Of a stretch of DNA of 64,000 nt, positions 31,639 through 43,378 are shown piece by piece; position 1 is the first letter of the stretch, and each line of letters begins with the position of its first letter. The position numbers and the translations under genes are program-made. The notes under the pieces are model-generated. The model searched no databases. It was not told where the DNA came from and was given only the letters and a program-made list of their open reading frames with translations. The DNA lies in the NCBI GenBank assembly GCA_958369225.1, contig CATXID010000003.1, positions 202,430-266,429 on the forward strand, given 5' to 3'. Source of the DNA: an uncultured Collinsella sp. (GTDB lineage: Bacteria > Actinomycetota > Coriobacteriia > Coriobacteriales > Coriobacteriaceae).

Positions 31639-33476
31639 CGAACGACCTCGCTTCTACGGCAGCCCAGTCGCTTAACCGTGATCCCATGGTGGGCCTGCGC
31701 CTGGCGCGCGTCGACGGGTTTGAGCCGGCTGTAGCCCTGGGCACGGACGAGCTTCCCGCCTACCTGCGCCGTTTTACGATGCTGTTTGCCGATGACGCCA
31801 CCATGCGCCGCGGCGGCATCGGCCGTGTGACGCGTGCCGTCAACGCGCAGGGCGAGGCCGTGGCGCTCAAGCAGCTCATCTTACCAACGCGCGACGAATT
31901 TGATGACGATGTCGCCCACGAGGCGCTGGTCATCAAGTTCAAGGCGGCGTTTCGCGAGGAATACGAATGCCATCGTGCCCTTTCGGGTCTTAAGGGCTTT
32001 CCCCGCCTATACGGGTGGGGCGAGGTCGACGGCGTGCCCGCGATTGTCATGGAGTGGGTCGAGGGCGAGACGCTCGCTCGCCTGCGCCCGCGCCTTGCCG
32101 TGGACGATGCCGGGCGTCTGTCGCCGCTCGTGGCGGCGCGTCTGGGTCGCGACCTGTTCGATCTGCTCTGCCGCATGAGCTTGGTAGGCGAGGGGTTCGT
32201 CCATCGCGATATCTCGCCCGCTAATATTATGGTGCGCACGGCGCGCCTGCCGCTCGACCGACAGCTTGCCGAAGGCACCTTCGACCTGTGCTTGATCGAC
32301 TTTGGCTCGTCGCTGGCGCTCGAGCCCGCCTCTGCGGTGGCCGGCACCGGCGGCAAGGCGTCGTTTACCGAGCGCTATGCCACGTTGCGCCGCGCGACGG
32401 TGGCCTACGCCCCGCCCGAGATGCTCACCGACGATATCCCCGACCTGCGCATGCTTCGCATGTCGCCGGCGATCGATGTCTATGCGGCGGCGAGTACGGT
32501 CTACGAGCTCATCGCCGGTGTCGCGCCGTACGAAGTAGCGCCGGGTGCGTCGGGTACTTCGGGCTCGCGCAAAAAGACGCGCGATATCGCCAGCCCTTAT
32601 CGCCTCAAGATGGATACGCTGCCCGATTATCCCGTCGGCGCCCACGCGCCCGGCTGCGACTTGACGCAACTGCTGCGACGCGAGCCCGATGTGGCACTTG
32701 CCGCGGCCGAACAGGCTCAGCAGCTGGGGCTCGATCCAAATTCCGAGGATCTGCGCGATGCGCTGGCGTTTGTCGACGCTCAGCTGTTCGATGTGGTGAT
32801 GGCCTGCCTGTCCTGCCATCAGGAAGATCGTCCCGAGCCGGCTGCGGTGGAGGCGGCGCTCTCGGCATTTTGTGACCACTATGCGCAAAATGTCGCCCGC
32901 TCGCTTCGCGCCGAGCCGCTCATGCCGTGCCCGATGGAGGTATCGGGCCGGGTGATGCGACGTATGGCGATGATTGCGTCGACGGCGGTATGCGGCATGC
33001 TTTGGGCTGCGGTCGTGGTGTCGGCGGCGTTTTTGGTGTCGGGCGCCCATGTGACGCTCGTCGTGGGACCGCTTATGTGGTCCGGGAAGCTGCCGGCCAT
33101 TATCGCCGTGCTGGCGTTGGCGCTGCCGGGCATGGCGGGCATCGCTGCCGGGGCCTTGGCGCGCAATCGCCGCGCGGGATTCCTGCAGGGCGTGTTGGCC
33201 CTTTCCGCCTGCGAGGTCCCGGCTCTGGCCGCACTCGCATGTACTGTGTTTTCCCAGCATGCCGTGGCGGGTGGCCTGGTGGCCGCCATAATTGCAGCCT
33301 ATGCGCTCACGTGGTTTTTGCTGGCGATGGGGTTTGCCTTTGAGCTTCCCGTCGTGTCAGCACGACGTGCGAAAATTCCCATGGCGACGCCGCTTGCCGG
33401 CGGAGCCGCGGCTGCCCGCGCCTTTGGCGGGCCGGCCGAAGTATCCGACACTATCTCTGCGACCAAGGAGGGCTAA
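31635..33476 (+). CDS. Ser/Thr protein kinase-like protein, membrane C-terminus
   Basis: 613 residues. Kinase domain (about 45-340): AVALKQL (Lys), VMEWVEGETLARLRP hinge, catalytic loop FVHRDISPANIMV and IDFGSSLALE as DFG. HRD-I-S replaces the usual HRD-x-K, so the phosphate-contacting Lys is missing; such kinases occur in actinobacteria and may be slow or atypical. YAPPEM marks the activation segment. After a soluble region come four or five membrane segments (about 480-590). Next gene is an FHA protein, 3 nt away. Confidence 0.85.
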   Translation: MTNDLASTAAQSLNRDPMVGLRLARVDGFEPAVALGTDELPAYLRRFTMLFADDATMRRGGIGRVTRAVNAQGEAVALKQLILPTRDEFDDDVAHEALVIKFKAAFREEYECHRALSGLKGFPRLYGWGEVDGVPAIVMEWVEGETLARLRPRLAVDDAGRLSPLVAARLGRDLFDLLCRMSLVGEGFVHRDISPANIMVRTARLPLDRQLAEGTFDLCLIDFGSSLALEPASAVAGTGGKASFTERYATLRRATVAYAPPEMLTDDIPDLRMLRMSPAIDVYAAASTVYELIAGVAPYEVAPGASGTSGSRKKTRDIASPYRLKMDTLPDYPVGAHAPGCDLTQLLRREPDVALAAAEQAQQLGLDPNSEDLRDALAFVDAQLFDVVMACLSCHQEDRPEPAAVEAALSAFCDHYAQNVARSLRAEPLMPCPMEVSGRVMRRMAMIASTAVCGMLWAAVVVSAAFLVSGAHVTLVVGPLMWSGKLPAIIAVLALALPGMAGIAAGALARNRRAGFLQGVLALSACEVPALAALACTVFSQHAVAGGLVAAIIAAYALTWFLLAMGFAFELPVVSARRAKIPMATPLAGGAAAARAFGGPAEVSDTISATKEG

Positions 33477-33479
33477 GCC

Positions 33480-34418
33480 ATGGCTTCTCAAGCCGAGCTC
33501 ACCCCGTGCGGGGCAATGTTTGACATCTTTAAGCGCGCTGCGCACCTGAGCCATATCGAACTGTGCGGCCTGGTGCTCTCGAGCCGCCCGCTCGCCGACG
33601 GCCGTAGTCCGCAGAGCCGTGCCGCCGATCGCTCCTGGGTTTCGCGCTTTATCGTGCGCGCGCCGGTCGGCACGCTGCAGGAACGTTATTTTGCCGATTA
33701 CGGCACCTCGGTCGCGCGCATTATGTCGCAGCTGGTCCTGCGCCGTCGCAATCCCATGGACGCCGCGGCCGTGACCAATATGGTGTGCGGCCCCGCTGGC
33801 GAGCCCATGGTGCGGGCACTCGAGGAATGCCATCAGGACACGAATCTCTATCGCAATGCGCTCGAGCGCCTGTCGCAGGCGGCTGAGCTCATGCCCGCCG
33901 AGCGCGCCGAGGCCATCCTGGTGCTGTTCGTCGCCGTGGGCTGCTCGGCAGATGTCCGCTCGTCGGTGACCTATGCCATCGATTACGCTCATGCGACCTG
34001 TGGCGGCGCCACGTCGACGCCGCGCTCGCTGAGCACATCTTCGGTCACGGGCGAGCACGAGGCTTCGCCGGCACATCCGCTGGGACTGCTGCGTGTGCAA
34101 AACGGCTACGTGGTGAGCGCCCCGTGCTGGATCCAGCCGAGTGAGGAAGGCGTCGAGATCGGCGCGCTGGCCACGGGGGAGGGCGACATCACCGACGTCG
34201 GCGACGACGTCTCGGCCCGTCATGCCCATATCTGGTGCGACGATTCTGGCACATGGTTTGTCGAGGATCTGTCGTCCACGAACGGCACCGTGGTGGTAAA
34301 CGGGGCCACGAGTGTGTGTATTCAAGTAGAGCCCGGTCGCTCCGCCCAGCTCAACCCCGGCGACGAGCTCAAACTCGGCGAATCCACCACCTACGCCATC
34401 CTCCTCGGCGCCCTCTAG
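33480..34418 (+). CDS. FHA domain protein of the second kinase module
   Basis: 312 residues. The N-terminal two thirds (about 1-185) form a helical domain of unknown family. The C-terminal FHA domain (about 210-310) shows TDVGDDVSARHAHIWC, EDLSSTNGTVVVNG and LNPGDELKLGES, with the phosphothreonine-binding Ser-x-x-His and Asn. It probably binds the phosphorylated products of the kinase encoded upstream; this is inference from position. Last gene of the module, followed by repeats. Confidence 0.85.
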   Translation: MASQAELTPCGAMFDIFKRAAHLSHIELCGLVLSSRPLADGRSPQSRAADRSWVSRFIVRAPVGTLQERYFADYGTSVARIMSQLVLRRRNPMDAAAVTNMVCGPAGEPMVRALEECHQDTNLYRNALERLSQAAELMPAERAEAILVLFVAVGCSADVRSSVTYAIDYAHATCGGATSTPRSLSTSSVTGEHEASPAHPLGLLRVQNGYVVSAPCWIQPSEEGVEIGALATGEGDITDVGDDVSARHAHIWCDDSGTWFVEDLSSTNGTVVVNGATSVCIQVEPGRSAQLNPGDELKLGESTTYAILLGAL

Positions 34419-34500
34419 CCGGCAGTTAGGGACGTTCCTTTCCTGCCGGCAGTTGGGGACGCTCCTTGGCGCGCCAGGGCCAGTCGCCCGGGGATGGAGG
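34419..34500. repeat. REP-like repeat, family B
   Basis: GGCAGTTAGGGACGTTCCTT and, 29 nt on, GGCAGTTGGGGACGCTCCTT form two direct units with CCGGCAG between them. A related copy lies at 50357-50398. Confidence 0.55.
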
Positions 34501-34551
34501 GACCATTTTGGCCCTTGACGGTCACCCGGGGTAAACCTTTACCGCCCACCT

Positions 34552-34869
34552 ATATTTGTCGAAATATGGTCTGACGGCGGGGTACAATAAGCCCGCATGC
34601 GGATTTCCGTTGCGGGCGCTTCCCATCGCCGGGGCGTGCCCGGGAGCATCCGGCATGCGGCCTTTGCGGCGCTCGGTCATGTGCAAGACGGGTAGCTGGG
34701 CCTGTGGAGCGCGTGCAGCCCTCCTCGCCTCGGCATGCCTTCTCTCCACGCCATGTACCTGCCGCTGAGTCCGCCTGTCAGATGATCGGAAGCAACAGCG
34801 AAAATCCCATCACGCCAACATCCCGGCGATCGCCGGGGCCTGTATACCTATATGAGAGGAGAGGGGTAT
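34552..34869 (+). promoter_or_regulatory. promoter and long structured leader of the PFOR gene
   Basis: TACAAT at 34583-34588 is a strong -10. ATATTT/AAATAT arms (34552-34557, 34562-34567) straddle the region where a -35 or operator would be. If transcription starts near 34595, the untranslated leader is about 270 nt. It contains several GC-rich inverted segments, such as GCCCGC/GCGGGC near 34592-34618. No known riboswitch is recognised. GAGAGGAGAGGGG precedes the start codon. Confidence 0.45.
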
Positions 34870-38409
<3,540 letters not shown>

Positions 38410-38419
38410 GTCTCTCACC

Positions 38420-38481
38420 GCAGGATCTGAGGGCTGACCTTCGCGGACGTCCTCGGACATGAAAGAACCCCCGCTGCGCAC
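38420..38481. terminator. left half of the PFOR terminator hairpin (split by IS)
   Basis: Left arms: 29 nt at 38420-38448 and GAAAGAACCCCCGC at 38461-38474. They match exactly the complements at 39966-39994 and 39940-39953 on the other side of the insertion sequence. Without the IS they form one long stem with a T-run. Confidence 0.8.
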
Positions 38482-38519
38482 TGAACTGCACCCCAAAACT
38501 TGGACGGCTTAAATAAGAA

Positions 38520-39425
38520 CTACGCCGCAAGGGACTGTCTCCGGAACTCCTCCGGGGTCAGTCCCTTCAGTTTAACCTGGCGCCTCCTCGTGTTCCAATG
38601 GACCACGAAGTCGTCGAGGTCCGCCTTGAAGGACTCGAAGTCCGGCCACGTCCTTCCGCGGAAGAACTCGTCCTTGATGTGGCCGAACACCTGCTCCGTC
38701 GCGCCGTTGTCGATGCAGTTGCCCTTCCGGGACATGCTCTGCACCACGCCGGCCTCCTCCAACCGCCTGCACCAACCGGCCTGCTGGTACTGCCAGCCCA
38801 TGTCCGAGTGCAGGATCGGCCTGGAGCCCTCGGGCTTCCTGGACACGAGCTGGTCGAGCAGCTCGTGCTGCTGAGCCATGTTGGGGTGCAGCGACGTGGA
38901 CCAGGCGACGATCTCCTTGCTGCCGAAGTCGTAGACCGGCGCGAAGTAGGCCTTGCCCCAGGGCTGCTTGAACTCGGTGACGTCGGTGCCCATCTTCTCC
39001 CACGGCCCGTCGGCGGCGAAGTCCCTGCCGATGACGTTCTCGAAGGTCTTTCCGACCTTGCCCCTGTACGAGTTGTACCTGTGGTAGTCGGTCTCGCGGC
39101 GGATCCCGCAGCTGATGCCCATCTCGCGCATCATCTTCAGCACGGTCTTGTAGGCTATGCGCACGCCCCGCTCGGCGCGCAGGCACATGGCGATCTGCCT
39201 GTGGCCGCACCCGTTGGCGGCGCGCGAGAATATCTCGGCGGCGGCCTCCCAGAGCTCGGGCCTGGTGGGAGCCTTCGGGTGCGACAGCGCGTAGTAGTAG
39301 CTCGACCTCGCCAGGCCGGCGCACTCCAGCAGGCACCCCAGCCCGTACCCCTCTTCGCGCAGGGCGCTCACGGCCTCGACCTTCGCCCTGGTCAGAGTCC
39401 GTCCCTCTCGACCAGGGCACGCAAT
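38520..39425 (-). CDS. IS3-family transposase OrfB (DDE catalytic part)
   Basis: About 301 residues read in the -1 frame after the A7 slip site. The HTH_21-like start (KVEAVSALREEGYGLGCLLE) is followed by the rve integrase core, with the DDE triad in MGTDVTEFKQ, ILHSDMGWQY and NGATEQVFGHIKDEFF. It ends LKGLTPEEFRRQSLAA, typical of IS3 OrfB. No good independent start is seen, so it is probably made only as an OrfAB fusion. The first 160 codons of the longer open frame to 39929 are out-of-frame OrfA sequence. Confidence 0.9.
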   Translation of the reverse strand: MACPGREGRTLTRAKVEAVSALREEGYGLGCLLECAGLARSSYYYALSHPKAPTRPELWEAAAEIFSRAANGCGHRQIAMCLRAERGVRIAYKTVLKMMREMGISCGIRRETDYHRYNSYRGKVGKTFENVIGRDFAADGPWEKMGTDVTEFKQPWGKAYFAPVYDFGSKEIVAWSTSLHPNMAQQHELLDQLVSRKPEGSRPILHSDMGWQYQQAGWCRRLEEAGVVQSMSRKGNCIDNGATEQVFGHIKDEFFRGRTWPDFESFKADLDDFVVHWNTRRRQVKLKGLTPEEFRRQSLAA

Positions 39426-39883
39426 TTTTTTAGGTAGGCCACCTCGGTCTCGAGCCTTCGGCAGCGCTCCTCGAGCTCCTGCTCGCGCGTGCGCGGCCTC
39501 GCCTTGGAACCGCTCGGCCGGCCCTTGGGCCTCGGGCGCAGGGCCTCCGCGCCGCCCTCGCGGTAGAGCGCGCACCATCTCTTGAGCGGCGTCAGGGACA
39601 TGACCCCGAACGCCTCCATGGCGTCCCGCTTGCTCATGCCGCCGTCGACCACGGCCGAGGCGGCGGCGACCTTCTGCTCGTATGTGTACCTGGCCTGCTT
39701 GCCGTCCATGGATAGCAGCACCTCGCTTCCGAACGACCGGTATACGCAGAGCCATTGTCTCACGGTGTCGCGCGGGACCGACAGCGCCTTCGCCGCCGAC
39801 TTGTAGCCGTGGCCTCGCTCGAAGAGCCCGATCGCCGCCTTCCTGGCCACGATGTCGTGCTTCACCCTCAAGTCGACACGCAT
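39392..39883 (-). CDS. IS3-family transposase OrfA (HTH part)
   Basis: 163 residues. Binds the IS ends: helix-turn-helix segments FERGHGYKSAAKALSVPRDT and GGMSKRDAMEAFGVM, then a Lys/Arg-rich hinge and a leucine-zipper-like end (EQELEERCRRLETEVAYLKKL). GGGAGG lies 6 nt before ATG 39883. The stop lies past the A7 slip site. Confidence 0.88.
   Translation of the reverse strand: MRVDLRVKHDIVARKAAIGLFERGHGYKSAAKALSVPRDTVRQWLCVYRSFGSEVLLSMDGKQARYTYEQKVAAASAVVDGGMSKRDAMEAFGVMSLTPLKRWCALYREGGAEALRPRPKGRPSGSKARPRTREQELEERCRRLETEVAYLKKLRALVERDGL
39425..39431 (-). promoter_or_regulatory. A7 programmed -1 frameshift site
   Basis: On the minus strand CTA AAA AAA TTG in the OrfA frame becomes AAA AAA ATT in the OrfB frame. 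Shifting back one base here joins OrfA to OrfB. Confidence 0.8.
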
Positions 39884-39928
39884 AAAAAGCCTCCCATTTC
39901 TCATGTCCAAGAAATGGGAGGCAGTTCA

Positions 39929-40229
39929 CACTACGTGCGGCGGGGGTTCTTTCGTCCTGCGGAGTGTCCGCGAAGGTCAGCCCTCAGATCCTGCTGCGAC
40001 TACGTCCTCGGATTGTGTGGGCGGATGAAGGACGTAGTTGGTCGGGTATTCCGTCCCCTTCGCTGTTTCGCGGCTTTACCGCGAAAGGCGCGTTACTTTG
40101 GGGATGGATGGGGGGCGTGGCTGTTGCAACGCCTTATCCCTTTGCTTTTTCGCGCCTTTGGCGCGAAACGCGCAGCACCTTGGGAAATGCATTGATGTGT
40201 GGACGGGGCTGGATTGCGGATTCAAATGG
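39929..40229. other. right half of PFOR terminator plus hairpin repeats
   Basis: No gene. Terminator arms lie at 39940-39953 (followed by T-rich TTCTTTC) and 39966-39994. ACTACGTCCT/AGGACGTAGT pair at about 40000-40038. Two related ~55-bp units each carry a perfect hairpin: TTTCGCGG-CTTTA-CCGCGAAA (40066-40086) and TTTCGCGCC-TTT-GGCGCGAAA (40148-40168), with similar flanks. Confidence 0.6.
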
Positions 40230-41591
40230 CTAGAGAGATATGGGTGCGAACGAGAAATCGTTATTGGGGTCATCCTTTTCCATAAACTCATCGAGACAAA
40301 ACGTCATGTAGATTGGAACGTACAGAACCTTGCCCTCTTTGCTGAGATTCTCGTGGCTTAGTACAACGGCTTCGGGAATTTTGTACTCGCCCACACTCAT
40401 CAGACGATCGAGGGCCGCGTGCGCTCGAACTTTCTTGCCCGATTTGACCTCGATTGGGACAACATGACCGTGGACGCCTTCGATCACAAAGTCAACTTCA
40501 CCGACCTCACGCGTTTGGTAGTACCATGCATCCGCCCCGAGGGCAACGAGTTCCTGCGCGACCACGTTCTCATAGAGACCACCAAGGTTGGGAGTTTTCA
40601 TATCAAGATAGACAGCGCGTGCGGTGCTGCCGGGGTATCGCGATGCGAGCATGCCTGTATCAGACTCGTATAGTTTGAAGGCTGTCGTTTTCTCCGTCCT
40701 CTTGAGAGGACTCCGTGGCTCCGTCACCCTGGCGACCATCAATCCAACACCTGCGTTAACAAGCCACAGGAAATCCTGCTCATATTTTTTAAGGCGAGCT
40801 CCCTCACCCAGAGACGAAACAACAAAGCGATGAGACTCCGCCTCAAGCTGAACGGGAATTTGCTCAAAAATCGACCGAACGTTAAACGCTCGAGTCGATG
40901 CATATTTTGAGATATCGCTTTTGTACTGATCGACCAGCTGAGTTTGAAGCTCACGTGTGCTCACGAGCGAATAACCCGAATCAATATAATTCTGAACGAC
41001 CTCCGGCATGCCGCCGCAAACGATATAGGCTCTATAGTTCTTGAGCATCGCCTCATGAATATAGTTTTCGACAGGATGTTTCTCGACAAGGCAGCTGCGA
41101 ATGCCTGCAAGCACATTCTCGCTTACGCTGTTTGCCCAACAAAACTCTTCAAAATCCATCGGGCGCATAACAATGTGCTCTACATACCCCACCGGAAAAG
41201 AAGAGATCCCCTTAAACTCAGTCCCAAGCATAGACCCCGAGAAGACATAGCTAAAGCGCCCATCCTCGACCAACGCCTTCATGAGTGTAACGATCTGCGG
41301 ATACTCCTGAATCTCATCGACAAAGACAAGCGTATCGCCCTCAACAAGCGGCGCATCCGCAAGAAGGGCTACGCGGTTGATAAAGTCAACGGAGTTCTTT
41401 GCGCCAACAAGTGCATTCCTTGCTTCGACATCGAGTAGTAAATTGACCTCAAAATACGAAGCGTAGTTGCTTTTTCCAAACGCGCGAATCGCATAGCTCT
41501 TGCCAATCTGACGCGCACCAGTAACGAGTAATGCCTTATTGGAGTTATTCTTCCAGCTCAAAAGCCTATCAGTGACCTTACGGCGTAGCAT
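40230..41591 (-). CDS. AAA ATPase with DUF4143 domain
   Basis: 453 residues. The N-terminal AAA_14 ATPase has Walker A LLVTGARQIGKSYAIRAFG (about 21-39) and Walker B DTLVFVDEIQEYPQ. The DUF4143 C-terminal part is nuclease-like, with GGLYENVVAQELVALGA, WYYQTREVGEVDFVIEG and PIEVKSGKK. Such proteins are common in gut bacteria; their role is unknown, possibly defence or toxin-antitoxin related. MLRRK (ATG 41591) is taken as start because the upstream 34 codons translate the iterons. The gene is more AT-rich than its neighbours, suggesting transfer. Confidence 0.85.
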   Translation of the reverse strand: MLRRKVTDRLLSWKNNSNKALLVTGARQIGKSYAIRAFGKSNYASYFEVNLLLDVEARNALVGAKNSVDFINRVALLADAPLVEGDTLVFVDEIQEYPQIVTLMKALVEDGRFSYVFSGSMLGTEFKGISSFPVGYVEHIVMRPMDFEEFCWANSVSENVLAGIRSCLVEKHPVENYIHEAMLKNYRAYIVCGGMPEVVQNYIDSGYSLVSTRELQTQLVDQYKSDISKYASTRAFNVRSIFEQIPVQLEAESHRFVVSSLGEGARLKKYEQDFLWLVNAGVGLMVARVTEPRSPLKRTEKTTAFKLYESDTGMLASRYPGSTARAVYLDMKTPNLGGLYENVVAQELVALGADAWYYQTREVGEVDFVIEGVHGHVVPIEVKSGKKVRAHAALDRLMSVGEYKIPEAVVLSHENLSKEGKVLYVPIYMTFCLDEFMEKDDPNNDFSFAPISL

Positions 41592-41605
41592 TAAACCCCC
41601 AAATG

Positions 41606-41689
41606 ACAAAAATTGACAGATAGAATCGCCTAAAATCATACAAAAATTGGCAGATAATATTGTCGTAAATATACAAAAATTGGGAGATA
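41606..41689. repeat. three 17-bp iterons upstream of the AAA/DUF4143 gene
   Basis: ACAAAAATTGACAGATA (41606-41622), ACAAAAATTGGCAGATA (41640-41656) and ACAAAAATTGGGAGATA (41673-41689), spaced 34 and 33 bp, about three helical turns. Likely operator sites over the promoter of the gene. Confidence 0.75.
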
Positions 41690-41744
41690 GCAAAGGTTCG
41701 AATAGGCCTCAAAGCCACTGAAACAGTGCTCTACTTTGCGAAGG

Positions 41745-41776
41745 GGCTGGGGACGCTGTTGGGTGCGTCTCCAGCC
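41745..41776. terminator. hairpin after the 174-aa gene
   Basis: GGCTGGGGACGC (41745-41756) pairs with GCGTCTCCAGCC (41765-41776) with one G-T pair. No strong T run, so a weak or bidirectional terminator. Confidence 0.5.
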
Positions 41777-41832
41777 CTCTGATTCTTACTTTGGATCCCG
41801 ATGGTGGGGTGTTGTCGGTGCTGCTTGCTTGG

Positions 41833-42357
41833 TTACCTTGTCTCGCCGGACTCCGTGCGTAGGCGGTAGCCGTGGACGAGGTCGCTAATGGCCGGCCAGG
41901 GAATCTGGCGGTCGACCCAAAATTGGAGCTGGACCAGATAGCGCTCGGTGGCGCGGGTGAGGGCTGCAAACTGTTCGTGAGTCTCTACCTGGGCGTAGAG
42001 GTCGCGGCTGTGGGCGAGGATTGCCGTGGTGTCATCCATTTTGCCGGTGACGTCGAAGGCGCCCGAGAACCAGTCGCACAGGCGCGCGGCGCTGTTGTTG
42101 ATCGTTGCGAGGTCGGCGGTGCCGTCGTTGGCGTTTTCGTTGGCCTGGGCTCGCAGGAGGGAGAGGGCGTCGGCCGCGTTCATGCAGTAGCCGACGGTGA
42201 AGTTCCAGACGGCGAATTCGCGGCCTGTGTCAAGCTTGCGGCGGCGCATGTAGTCGATATCGCGCGGTTCCTCGAGCATCATTTGGTCGGCGAGGGCCTC
42301 AAGTGCAGTGGTGTACTCGGCAAGGTCGAGTGCGAGCAGGGTGTTGATATCCATCAT
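41833..42357 (-). CDS. hypothetical protein paired with DUF3830 gene
   Basis: 174 residues, soluble, all-helical in appearance. It begins MMDINTLLALDLAEYTTALE and contains WNFTVGYCMNAADALSLLRA and RLCDWFSGAFDVTGKMDD. No family is recognised. The start at 42357 follows GGAGG; the longer open frame upstream overlaps the preceding gene. The first codon lies 2 nt after the DUF3830 stop, so the two are coupled and probably act together. Confidence 0.65.
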   Translation of the reverse strand: MMDINTLLALDLAEYTTALEALADQMMLEEPRDIDYMRRRKLDTGREFAVWNFTVGYCMNAADALSLLRAQANENANDGTADLATINNSAARLCDWFSGAFDVTGKMDDTTAILAHSRDLYAQVETHEQFAALTRATERYLVQLQFWVDRQIPWPAISDLVHGYRLRTESGETR

Positions 42358-42359
42358 CT

Positions 42360-42776
42360 TTAGGCCTCCGCTTCGATCTCGACGATTTCGTTTTTGATGC
42401 ACATGCCCTGGTTGTCCCAGACATTGCGGCAGGCGGCGGCAAAGCGCTCGCGGTCGGCTTCGCAGATGCGGGCGAACATGTTGCAGGTGCCAAAGGGCTC
42501 GCACACGTCAAAGAAGATGCAGATTGACGACCATCCGCCATACCAGCTCACGGCGCCCGCCGGCTCGTGAAAAACGGGGTTCTCGATGTGCTCATAATTG
42601 GCAATGGGGCCCGATACGGGATAGGTTACCTCGGCATCGCAGATCTTGGCCGAAAAGATACGTGACTCGACCGGACAGGACGATTCGAACAGCTTGCATG
42701 TCTCGGGGGCCTTGTCCCAGAGCATATCGGCGAGAAACGTCTCGCCATTCAGCGTGATCTTGAGCATTTTTGTCAT
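42360..42776 (-). CDS. DUF3830 family (cyclophilin-like fold) protein
   Basis: 138 residues. Matches the DUF3830/cyclophilin-like pattern: MLKITLNGETFLADMLWDKA followed by PETCKLFESSCPVESRIFSA, ending with a conserved GTCNMFARICEADRERFA. Members are often encoded in amidohydrolase or transport operons; function unknown, possibly a small-molecule binding or isomerase fold. ATG 42776 has GGAGG 8 nt upstream. Confidence 0.7.
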   Translation of the reverse strand: MTKMLKITLNGETFLADMLWDKAPETCKLFESSCPVESRIFSAKICDAEVTYPVSGPIANYEHIENPVFHEPAGAVSWYGGWSSICIFFDVCEPFGTCNMFARICEADRERFAAACRNVWDNQGMCIKNEIVEIEAEA

Positions 42777-43378
42777 AGTAAGGACCTCCTCAATCCGTCG
42801 CTCAAGGGGTTCGCTGGCGGATAAGGAGAAGACAGCGGCGGGGTCGCCGAACCCAAACTTCACGACAGATCTCTGTCGCCCCAGCCCGCGCTGTTCTTCG
42901 CTAAAGTACCATGCCGCAATTGCGCGCGCAATATCAGTTTTTGATTTTCTGGAAGCGGCAATCGACGAGACGGCTCGCCGGCTGCCGGCCGACGCGCGGC
43001 AAAGGCACTCGTCTATTCCTTAAGTTGGATGAAAAACGCCATGTTATTGCAGGGCTGCATACTCGTCCAATAAGTGCATAGAATCTCGTATAGTGCGAGT
43101 AAGATTTTGCGCTGTCTGTTTTATGTTTAGCAAAGATATAGTTTGCATAATCTGGTCTAATCCCTGCTCTATTAAAATAAAGTTGCACGTAAATGACGTA
43201 GATATGCTTGAGCTGGGTTTCTTTACGCTGAGCGGGTAAAAGCGACCGTTCACCGTTCAACTATTTTCAAAATGAATAAAATGAGCGATAAAGAGAATAT
43301 AAACCTTAATAAACTCGCGTATCGCACGGGCGCGGGTTATTAATGGGTTGTAGGCCTTTTACAGAAAGGATTCCAGCA
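42777..43378. other. long intergenic region between DUF3830 gene and arcC
   Basis: About 600 nt with no supported gene. CGACAGA-TC-TCTGTCG (42863-42878) is a dyad near the DUF3830 promoter. 43030-43340 is AT-rich and should hold the arcC promoter; a -10-like CATAAT occurs near 43146. AGAAAGGA (43363-43370) is the arcC ribosome site. Confidence 0.35.

Larger units (their letters stand above)
38482..39928 (-). mobile_element. IS3-family insertion sequence
   Basis: 1447 bp. The terminal inverted repeats begin TGAACTGC and share about 18 of 24 bases (38482-38505 and 39905-39928). A 3-bp duplication CAC flanks the element. Two reading frames, orfA and orfB, overlap across an A7 tract as in IS3 elements that make an OrfAB transposase by -1 frameshifting. 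It sits in the loop of the PFOR terminator. Confidence 0.9.

Noticed and set aside
39432..39929. First 160 codons of the long frame containing OrfB
   Set aside because: Out-of-frame translation of OrfA (Arg/Gly-rich, no motif). Only the part after the A7 site is OrfB.
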